Shown piece after piece: positions 56,201 to 64,000 of a stretch of 64,000 nucleotides of DNA. Location of the stretch: the NCBI GenBank assembly GCA_000827325.1, contig KN832881.1, positions 146,616 to 210,615 of the forward strand. Reading direction: 5' to 3'. Position 1 is the first letter of the stretch. Each line of letters begins with the position of its first letter. This DNA is from Oidiodendron maius Zn (Eukaryota > Ascomycota > Leotiomycetes > Myxotrichaceae). The notes under the pieces were generated by a model. That model was given only the letters and a program-made list of their open reading frames with translations. It made no database searches and was not told where the DNA came from. A program made the position numbers and the translations under genes.

Positions 56201-56953
56201 TCAACAAACTGCTTCAAGATGGCTGTTTGGCACCCGTTGCATCGCTGGGCAAATTGGGAGGAGTAGTGGTAATGACAATAGACCTGCCCCTCATGCTCAT
56301 AATAGCTGTCTTGGGCACCAAATACTGTTGGGCATACGGAACAAGTGAAGTGATCGATATGGTACTTGTGATCTAGGGCCGTTATGTAGGATCCCCGGAG
56401 CGCCTCATTGCATTTATGGCATAACAGACCAAGCCTTCGGAAATAATCTTTTTCGCACAGAGGGTACTGGCCGTCACCATCTTCCTCGTTGACAGGGAAA
56501 AATTTCGATGCCACAATATCCCCGCAATCCTGTAAGAACTAGAAGTTAGCACTAAAGTCAACAGCTATGAAAATGAGCACATACCCGACATCTGAAGCAG
56601 TCCAGATGGAATGTACCGCCGAGTGCGCGCACAAACTGGCCAGTCAACGGGTCGCCGCACTTCTTGCAGACCCTAAGCTGTCCACTTCCAGTCTTCCCAC
56701 TTCGTGTCCGTGACCGATTGCGCTCCCCACTACTCTTAGGCGTGTCTGCGTCCCGGTCTCTGCCGGACGCACTGTCTGTCGGCGACGCAGTAGCCATATT
56801 TCCAATAGCAAATGCGCCATTTGGCATGGGTAACTGCTCATCCTGTAGATTTAGCTCTCTCTCTGTTTGGTACCGGCCGCGCTCATCGCTATGTGATTGA
56901 GGTCCAAAATTATATCCCCCACCAGATGGGCCTCCCTCTGATTGAGGACCCAT
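53266..56953 (-). CDS. lrg1: LIM-domain RhoGAP, Lrg1 family
   Basis: Three exons: 56585-56953, 53794-56529 and 53266-53739, introns of 55 and 54 bp; 1192 residues. A disordered N-terminus precedes LIM1 (VCKKCGDPLTGQFVRALGGT, continuing across the first junction as FRCRDCGDIVAS). LIM2 (LLCHKCNEALRGSYITALDH) and CNGCQTAILKQFVEIF follow. A third LIM appears after a long helical region (DQCANCKLAIEDECARCEER). The RhoGAP domain is near residues 790-960: VFGVPLEVIIDRDG, then GVFRKNGNIKRLNETMSAID with the Arg finger, and LLKKYLRELPDPLLTFKLH. Yeast Lrg1 is a GAP for Rho1 controlling beta-1,3-glucan synthesis and wall integrity; the same is inferred. An in-frame TAA lies four codons upstream of ATG 56953. 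Confidence 0.93.
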
Positions 56954-58429
56954 CAGTTCCTCTTAAGATTCCCAGGGTATGGATTCTCTGCCCGGTATAG
57001 TGGACGGTTTCTGATCTCTATCCGCCGTGGCTGGAATTCGAATATCGATCTGGTCGGTCCGGGTTCGCCAGCGTGTCGAGATACTTATGACGGAGGGACG
57101 CCAAGGACGACTCAGACCGGTTCTCGGTTTCTATCCTGGGATCTGACGTTTTCGAGTAGCAAATGCTCTATCAATTGAGCTCCGCATGAGCGATTGTATG
57201 CGGGCGACTTGAAAGACCAGGAAGGTCCAGCATGCAGATTCTGAAACAGCTCACATCCACCAGAATAGCAGGACGGCTGCCAGGCGACGGTCGTAGTCTG
57301 CACTATGGCATCGAACACGAGGCGGGGCAGCCAGCGCAGAGGGTGGCTTAGGTTCGTGTTCAGGGCCTGGGGCAGCAGTCGCGTGAGAGAGGTAGAGTCG
57401 GTGAGGAGAGGGCGGAGCGGACAGCCGTGGAGGAGGTTGTTCGAGATGCTTGCTGTCCAACACGAGAACCCGCTGGATTGCGACCGTGTCAGAGAGCGAG
57501 AGGGGTGCAGCGGGGTATGCTTCTCGTCGAAGAGACCAGGGCCGACCAGGAGGAGCGTCGGTGATGGTGATGAGAAGGAGAGAGCAACGTCGACAGCAGT
57601 GCAAGTAGTGTGGATCTATTTATTTATTTCGAAGTGGAGGTTATTTGCACGGGGCGGGCCAAAGAGTGAGGTATAATCGATCGACGCCTTATATACGAGG
57701 CACTAATATATTGAGAAAAAGAAACAGCCAAAGACAGCAGGTGAAGATCACGGGACTAGCAGAGACAAAGAATGCTTATGAGAGGCCAGAATGGGTGTAA
57801 TAGGAATAATTGTTGCTGGATGCAATGTCAGATTGTATGTGAAAGCGGAGGTGTAGAGAAGAGGATTATATAGATCATCATAAACATCTCTGATTGCTCG
57901 TGCCAGAATTAGGCCGCAGAATGCAGGGATCTGCTAGATAGACTTGATCTCTTTACGCGGCAGCGAAGGCCAGAACGAATGGCTCCCTTAACTGGCCCTT
58001 CCAACTCCCAGTGGCTCCTCGGCCGGGATGGTGATATGGGAATGTCGGTAAGGCAGTACCGACAACGGGATGCATTCACTAACGGCTTAGAGGAACCCTC
58101 CAACGGGTGCATCCAAATTACAGAGGTCTCAGAAGGCACGCGTCTTCCAGGGCGAAGAAACATCCTGTAAATAGAGCTTCTCCTTTTCTTGATGCACCTG
58201 GTCAAAGCGTAGCCTCGTACTCTCGCTGTCGTGATACTGCCGTTCAGCCTCACGCGGGCGGTTTATTGAACAAAGCCAGGCCGCAAGCGAGATCCCTCTC
58301 GCTGGCCCTCCTCATCCACCCTCTTCCATCGCAACCCAAGTTCTTCTCTTCCATCCAACCTCCCCCCTATGCGCATTCACATGACGAGAGGAGCAGGGTA
58401 TTTGTTCTCTGATCCATAATCGACCGGTC
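56954..58429. other. Long divergent promoter between lrg1 and the E2 gene
   Basis: 1.5 kb without a supported gene. Frames at 57251-57604 (-), 57305-57676 (+) and 57909-58253 (-) lack motifs. A segment near 57126-57190 mimics a tRNA D-arm on the minus strand but has no T-arm (see rejected items). Confidence 0.5.
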
Positions 58430-60161
58430 ATGTCGAACCATTCCATCATTCGCATCACCAGGGTTCGTACAGCACAAGACTTGTAGTGGGGTTGGCAAGG
58501 CTGACGGCAGAGCAGGAACTGGCGGACCTGCAGAAAACGTCTGATCTATGTACGAGAGCTTGAACAGACTGCTCCATACGTTCATATCATGTTCTTAGGC
58601 TGGCTAACAGTTCTATTTTGCAGCCCTCGCTGTCGCGTGCCGCGATGTCGACGTCAGAAATGTTCGAGCAATCATCATCGGTCCACCCGAGACGCCTTAC
58701 GAATTCGGATTTTTTGAAGTAAACTCACAACTCCTTGCGGTCGAATAGGCATATGCTAATCCTTCTATAGTTTTCTATTAAGTTTGGTAGAGGTATGCTA
58801 GCTGTGGGCACGAGGAGCAAAATCTTGCTAAATGGATATTCAGACTATCCCGCCAAAGCACCAACTGTGCTTGCAACTACTACAAACGGGGGCAGGTGCC
58901 GTTTCAATCCAAACATCTACTCTCAGGGTAAAGTCTGCTTGTAAGTAACCGTCCTATCGTGCTGTTAAACGCTATGTCTAATGTGAGCTGTAGGTCAATT
59001 CTTGGGTAATTCGATCCTGCACGATCTGAAGAAGGCTGAAATACTAATATTGACAGTACATGGCGAGGCGAGCGAGGAGAGGAGTGGTCTTCAGCTCAAG
59101 GCCTCGAGTCGATTTTGATCTCAATTCAAAGTCTTATGTCTTCCAATCCATACGAGAATGAGCCTGGCTTCGAGACTGCGAATGATGAGATTGATAAAAA
59201 GAACCAAAAGGACTATGTTGCTAAGGTCAGGGTATAGTATAGGCTGAGTCCGTGGGCTACGCTAATAGTGGCACAGATTCGTCACGAAACGCTTCGAATA
59301 TCTGTAATCCAGCGTCTTGAAGAGTATCTAGGCATAACCCCTTCTGGTGAAGTGCTGCCACCTGTTCTGGAACCTGAAGAAGACAGGGGAGACCTCGATC
59401 CGCACGACAAGGAATTGCTAGACGAATCTACAGTACCTTTTGAACCATTCAAGGACCTTTGCAAGAGACGATTCATTTGGTACTATGACTCATACCTGCT
59501 GGCTATTGCAAAAGCCAAGCAAGATGTGACAGACGGCCAGCAATTCTCGCGTATGCCATTTGAATGTGGTGGGAACGTGATGGAGGGGCGGTTCAACTAC
59601 ACCGAGCTGGAAAGGCGCCTGAAGCTGATCCGGGTGACCCTCGATGCCGAGATGAACCAATGGGCAGTAGAAGGACTGTCGTCTAAAAATAAAGAAAGCT
59701 CCGTCGCTGCAAATCTGCAACGACAGTACGAGCAGGTGGTAGAGTCATACAAACGAAACAAGTCAGTTACGCTTGATATTGAGCTTGTTGATAAGAATCC
59801 CTTTGTGTGGGCACTTACCTACTTTGGACGACCTATGACGAATCTCGATGGTGGGCTCTTCAGAATCAAGCTCTGCTTCAGTACACGCTTTCCAGAAGAG
59901 CAGCCACGAGCTAAGTTTGAGACTGCCCTATTTCACCATCGGATTGCAGCGGACGGGAGTCCATGCTATACCCCCAAGCGCCCCGAAGATGTCAAGTCAC
60001 ACATCGAAGGCATTATCGACGCCCTCGAGGAGGAGTCGCCCCCCTACGATCCGAGAACGATGGTCAATCCTGAAGCTACCAAGCTCTACTGGGGTTCGGT
60101 TGATGACAAGAAGTTGTACAATCGCAAGCTCCGTCGGGCAGTCCAGAGAAGCATGGAGTAG
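58430..60161 (+). CDS. UBE2Z-like ubiquitin-conjugating enzyme with a second UBC-like half
   Basis: Eight exons: 58430-58462, 58513-58549, 58624-58718, 58771-58792, 58844-58940, 58994-59005, 59057-59225 and 59277-60161; 449 residues. The first UBC domain reads MSNHSIIRITR, DLSLAVACRDVDVRNVRAII, IGPPETPYEFGFFEFSIKFG, CRFNPNIYSQGKVCLSILGT and WRGERGEEWSSAQGLESIL; VCLSILGTW is the catalytic Cys motif of UBE2Z-type E2s. A linker with IRHETLRISVIQRLEEYLG follows. The C-terminal ~130 residues look like another UBC fold (DIELVDKNPFVWALTYFGRP, FRIKLCFSTRFPEEQPRAKF, ADGSPCYTPKRPEDVKSHIE), with Cys at GSPCY. The first half should carry ubiquitin or a ubiquitin-like protein; activity of the second half is unknown. 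The first exon junction is the least certain. Confidence 0.85.
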
Positions 60162-60667
60162 GTTTTCTTCGGTTTTTGATTTATCCACTTACTAACCCGC
60201 CACAGGGAGTGATTTTGAGCGACTAGCAACTACACATGAGCCTCTTCCCATTCTGTCCCACTGCGGAAGCCAACTCGGCAGGTTATAGCATCGTAAACTT
60301 TGAGACCGGCGTACTCTTTACTTGCCTCACTCTTTCTGCTTTTAAATACGGACTTTGCATTTGCGGATAGTGCGGCGTAGAATTCTTTGCAAGGAAAGGC
60401 GACAATGTCTTCATGAGCGGAGTTCACGGGACTGGAGCGACATACAATGATGGGTTGTACTGGCCTGGTATGGCGTTAAGCGTTATCTGAGCCTTCACAG
60501 TTGAATCCACGAATTGACGAATATTATGAATGTATGGCTCGTTCTTTGATACTACACTGCTCAAGGACATGTGATATCATCTTACAAGTACAAAACTCAA
60601 GGTGACATTATTAAGGTGCAGGTTTCTAAAACCGTGCTGTAAGCTCCGCCTCAATCCACAACTTGCC
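60162..60667. other. Convergent 3' intergenic region
   Basis: It lies between the E2 gene (+) and the Erg26-like gene (-). The minus frame at 60230-60427 is unsupported. No repeats are seen. Confidence 0.45.
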
Positions 60668-61850
60668 TCACTGGCTCTTCTTCTCTCCCTCTCTCTTAGT
60701 CTCCTCCTCAAACCATGCAACAGATCTCTCAATTCCCTCCTGCAGCCCCACGATTGGGGCATACCCTAACAGCCTCTTCGCTTTGCCAATATCGTAATAC
60801 CTCGTCATAGAGCTATACCTCACCTGCCTTCTCGTCAACTTTGGTGTCTTCCCCACAATCCAGTAGAGCCATTCCATGACGCCACCTAGTGTCAGGCCAA
60901 AGTCCTTGCTGATGACCCATACATGCTCCGTGCCCAGCGTCGAGCCACACGCCTTCCACACCATGCGTGCAAAGTCCCAGAAGTACACCGGGCTATCGTT
61001 GGTGATGAAAAAAGCCTCGCCGTCGACGCGCTCGTAGTCAAGAGGCTGCGTCTTGAGCTGCGCTGTTGCGAGCAGCGCGCGTGCCGCGAGAATATGCCCA
61101 TGTGCGACATTTTCGACGTAGGTGAAGTCGAACAGGTTGTCGTTGTCGCCCAGTTGGAAGCCCGTGCGGGAAGTGTGGTAGACATTGATGATCGGGGGCA
61201 GCAACTGGGCGTCACCGGGGCCGAAGATTGCGGCCGGACGGATGGAGATGGTGAGGAGTTTAGGCGCTATTGGATTCCTGTTCGCAGCTATGACGAGCTT
61301 CTCTGCATCTGCCTGTGGTTACTGTTAAAAGGATGAAGAGATACGTACGGACGGAGAGGTAACGGACCTTGGTTTGGGAATAGTACTCTGTCTGCCTCTT
61401 TGGTGGGATGATGGGATATCTCTCATCCGCATTTATCAAATCAGTCGCGTTATCGCTGATAATACTTGCAGAGCTAGTATATACCAATGCCTTAACTCCC
61501 GTTTTCTGGGAAGCTTCAATGACACATCTGGTCCCCTCTACATTCACCTTTTGGAACATTGCTTTGTTCCCCCCGACGAGGGTTGGCGACGCAGTGTGGA
61601 TCACGACATCCGGCTTAACTTTCTGGAAGATGGGCAAGATGGAGGAGAGGTCGGTGATGTCGCCATCATAGTAAGAAACATTGTCTGAGTCTGGCCGGCG
61701 GTTTCGCGTGGTACGGAGGTCGAGGACGGAGAGTTGGGAGGTGTAGGAGCTGAGGATCAGAGACACTATGTTGGAGCCCAGGAAACCGCAGCCGCCAATA
61801 ACGAGTACACTCCCCAGTGGCTTCTTGGACTGCGCGGGAACAGGAGCCAT
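60668..61850 (-). CDS. erg26: Sterol-4-alpha-carboxylate 3-dehydrogenase (Erg26-like, 3-beta-HSD family)
   Basis: Two exons: 61368-61850 and 60668-61312 with a 55-bp intron (GTCCGT...CCACAG); 375 residues from MAPVPAQSKKPLGSVLVIGG. The Rossmann motif is VIGGCGFLGSNIV, followed by VSYYDGDITD and VIHTASPTLVGG. The catalytic YxxxK is YYSQTK, split by the intron and restored as QTKADAEKLVIAANRN. ISIRPAAIFGPGD and FDFTYVENVAHGHILAARAL are typical of Erg26/NSDHL. It oxidatively decarboxylates 4-carboxysterols in ergosterol synthesis on the ER together with Erg25 and Erg27. Related 3-beta-HSD proteins are the alternative. The Lys/Glu-rich C-terminus (EEETKREGEKKSQ) is consistent with ER association. 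Confidence 0.9.
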
Positions 61851-62213
61851 TGTGCATATGGTTCTGGCTCTGGAGTTGAAGGAGTGGAGATTGGAGAGTT
61901 GAAATCTGGTGGACACAACAGCCGTTGCAAATCATTTTACCGAGTCAAGCTAAATACTGCATAAGATCCAAGCTCCTTCCCACTACAAGACATGCAACAT
62001 AACTCGCACCAATCGGAATCTTATTTACTTGTGATCTACATCTCTTGCGTTCAGATACGTCCACAACACGCAAACTGTGGAATAGGCAATTTCTAAGCGA
62101 TGCACAAAAACTCTAAAATAATGCTCCTAAATCACTAATGTGGTCAAATTTTACCCATACAGTAACCTCTTTATTACAGTCTAACGTTACAATTCCAGCG
62201 GCCTAGAAAATAT
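61851..62213. other. AT-rich promoter region of the Erg26-like gene
   Basis: It holds the leader and promoter of the minus-strand Erg26-like gene and the end of the CorA-like relic. No other feature is seen. Confidence 0.45.
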
Positions 62214-63580
62214 TTACTCATCTTTAAATTGTTTGCGGAGCTCGAAGCCCTTATGTCTTGAGGTGTAATACCACAAGATATGTGTAGTAACAGTAAGGAC
62301 GAATGTGAGCCTAAAGTAGAGCCAAATCCAATTTGAAACGATAGACTCGCCATTCGAGGTCCGGAAATCAAAAGGAAGGTACTGAACAATGTCTAGAGTT
62401 ATAGTCAGTAATTTTTAGAGTGCTGAGTATCTTTCATGTGTAATAGCGCCGCTTACTGCTATGAATGTGGCCGGCAAGAAAGCACCGTAATGATCTGCAA
62501 GAAACGCATCGATGCATTTTCTTTCAAACCTAAAACAGCCAAAGTCTTGAGTCCTCTGCTAGGGACTTCATTGCCATGCTATCCCTCTGTCTAGATTCAG
62601 CTACTCGAAGAGATGATTCCGCAATTTTTTTATTTAAGGCACTAATCTTTTTGTGCCACCAGGCTGTAAACCTAGGCGTAAAATGTTAAATCTATTTCTA
62701 TACACTTATGTCAATTTTACTTCCTGTTTGCCTCTGTATATCCGCTCGCGCTGTTTGATATCCGGCTCTGGCAAGAGTGCACTCCAAAAGGGCCTTGACG
62801 CGACCGATCAAATTACCGATACCGAGTTCAGCCTGTTCATAGTCGCTCTTCTGGTCTAAATGTATATTATCCACGATTTCTTTATTGATTCGGCCCCATC
62901 AAGTCGAGAATCAGAAGGTATATCTTACATCGGTAATTGATGTATGCTAAATTTGTCGAGGTCGAGGTGATATTTTGAGTGACTTGCTCAAAGTCGATTT
63001 CATTTAGTACGCTACGACTAGGTTTCGGTATGTACCCTGTCTCGATGACCACCATTGCGGTCTAAGTCCGGTTTCCGACTCAATTTTCTCAATTGCTGAT
63101 TGACAGTCGGTAGGGGATTTACGACACATGCCTTCTCGAAATTCGAGAAGAAATAAAGGGACAAATGTGGGCATAACTACCAGTCTAGCAACTTGCCGAA
63201 CACGTTCTTTGAAGCTTTGAATCTCTCTCAAATCGAGCCCATGAATAAATGCATACGTCAAGCCTAGATGTGCCTGGAAGCTGACATTGGCGCAAAAGTT
63301 TTCGTTTATGCTACGTGTGCTCTGAAACACATATCCTGATATTTAAAATCAATTTGGGCCTCACTAAATATGGAACTTCATGCTCACCTTGTGCTTTGAG
63401 ATAGTATTTGTGATAGCCTTGAGGAAATTACGCAAACAAATGAACACGTATTTTGAGATTCTCCATATATGATGAGGGTATTTCAAATACTTCAGAAACT
63501 TCTTCAAATAACTTGACACTGAGGGGTATTGGAAGAAGGTTTTCTTCCGTCTCATCCTCCCGCTCTGAAGTTGATGTCAT
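62214..63580 (-). pseudogene. Decayed CorA-like Mg2+ transporter family gene
   Basis: Pieces on the minus strand resemble fungal CorA-like proteins in the right order: ATG at 63578-63580 with VKLFEEVSEVFEIPSSYMEN; VFQSTRSINENFCANVSFQA and LVVMPTFVPLFLLEFREG at about 63100-63330; EIDFEQVTQNITSTSTNLAY near 62950; QAELGIGNLIGRVKALLE near 62810; IAESSLRVAESRQRDSMAMK near 62600; HYGAFLPATFIA near 62485; and IVSNWIWLYFRLTFVLTV followed by a stop at 62214-62216. Interruptions include an in-frame TAA at 63428-63430, a frame change between VYSLVAQKD and SALNKK near 62643, and another near 62371 before DFRTSNGESIV. Some apparent gaps may be introns, but several lesions are not explained that way. The surroundings are AT-rich. 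CorA family membership is inferred from the FLPATF and terminal transmembrane pattern. Confidence 0.5.
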
Positions 63581-64000
63581 CCTAAAATATGTTAAAAGGG
63601 GTTATCACAGCCACATATTTAGCAGCTACAGAATTATTACATAAAAATACAATAAATTTTACCACGATTACTGTAACCCACGATGCAGCTGACTAGGATC
63701 TTTGCTCGCTTGATTCGAGGAGGTATCAGCCTGCATGGCAACGTTGTATGACAGGGCGCGCTTTGGCCGCTATAAGACTGAGAATAATGATTTAGTGTTA
63801 TAATAAAACCTAGATATCTATATCTAATCGTTTATGAGCTTGAAAGGTGGAAAAAGCTTGATGGTGGTGTTTCGAGTCGAGGGGTCTATTATAATGTCAA
63901 AGGAGGCCCTCTGTAAATTTAAGGGGCGTCGACGACGCAGTGATAATTTTCGGAATTAAAAGGTTAGGAGTGTTCGGGAGAGGTGTATAATACAACTGAA
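63581..64000. other. AT-rich intergenic end of the window
   Basis: No frame, repeat or RNA gene is supported in the last 420 bases. Confidence 0.45.

Noticed and set aside
57120-57195. tRNA-like D-arm (GAGCTCAATTGATAGAGC) on the minus strand
   Set aside because: No matching acceptor stem and no T-arm GGTTCGAATCC follow at the required distance.
1-64000. A biosynthetic gene cluster, bacterial-type defence system or CRISPR array
   Set aside because: No polyketide, peptide-synthetase or terpene core enzyme, no defence nuclease sets and no regular spacer-repeat pattern were seen; the genes are dispersed eukaryotic loci.

Overview
The window is nuclear DNA of a filamentous ascomycete (Pezizomycotina). 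The genes carry short GT-AG introns, mostly 47-110 bp, some with CTAAC/CTGAC-like branch points. The protein set is typically fungal: Pex6, Pmt4, an Lrg1-type LIM-RhoGAP, Tpc1, Erg26, a vacuolar dipeptidyl aminopeptidase and a GPI-anchored wall protein. Several lineage-limited hypothetical proteins would fit Leotiomycetes, but the class is a guess. No bacterial, plasmid, viral or CRISPR feature was seen.

Layout. 1-610 (-): truncated protein with a DTGS motif. 2633-3447 (+): GPI wall protein. 3976-4938 (-): hypothetical protein. About 5690-6106: GC-rich island with hairpins beside a probable LTR relic. 6295-7466 (+): SH3BGR-like protein with a long acidic tail. 8078-9591 (+): amidoligase-family protein. 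9997-11361 (-): hypothetical. 12330-13020 (-): Rpb7. 13846-14526 (+): Mpo1-like dioxygenase. 15009-16280 (-): Cys/His hypothetical. 16583-20890 (-): Pex6. 21768-23978 (+): steryl-ester-type lipase. 25048-26312 (+): threonine aldolase. 26440-27864 (-): gamma-butyrobetaine dioxygenase. 28238-29361 (+): mitochondrial thiamine pyrophosphate carrier. 29906-31072 (+): conserved hypothetical. 31504-32264 (-) and 32801-34939 (+): divergent pair, an AP-1-type bZIP and a fungal transcription-factor-domain protein. 35157-37583 (-): Pmt4. 38153-38795 (+): Mmf1/RidA-like protein. 38871-40216 (-): galactonate-dehydratase-like enolase-superfamily enzyme. 40694-43550 (-): dipeptidyl aminopeptidase. 44995-45732 (+): acidic hypothetical. 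46703-48488 (+): NTF2-like-domain protein. 50135-50800 (+): J-domain protein. 51336-52772 (+): hypothetical. 53266-56953 (-): Lrg1-like LIM-RhoGAP. 58430-60161 (+): UBE2Z-type E2 with an apparent second UBC-like half. 60668-61850 (-): Erg26-like dehydrogenase. 62214-63580 (-): decayed CorA-like transporter.

Genes are scattered housekeeping and accessory loci, not an operon or a recognisable secondary-metabolite cluster. Loose themes are mitochondrial metabolism (butyrobetaine dioxygenase, Tpc1, Mmf1), lipid and peroxisome work (Pex6, Mpo1-like, lipase, Erg26) and secretory/wall functions (Pmt4, GPI protein, Lrg1). Several neighbours are divergent pairs sharing a promoter. The least conventional items are the amidoligase homologue, the double-UBC protein, the multi-exon genes with 12-22 nt microexons, and the recurrent ATCACGTG promoter motif. 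All exon junctions were inferred by eye from reading frame, splice consensus and family knowledge.
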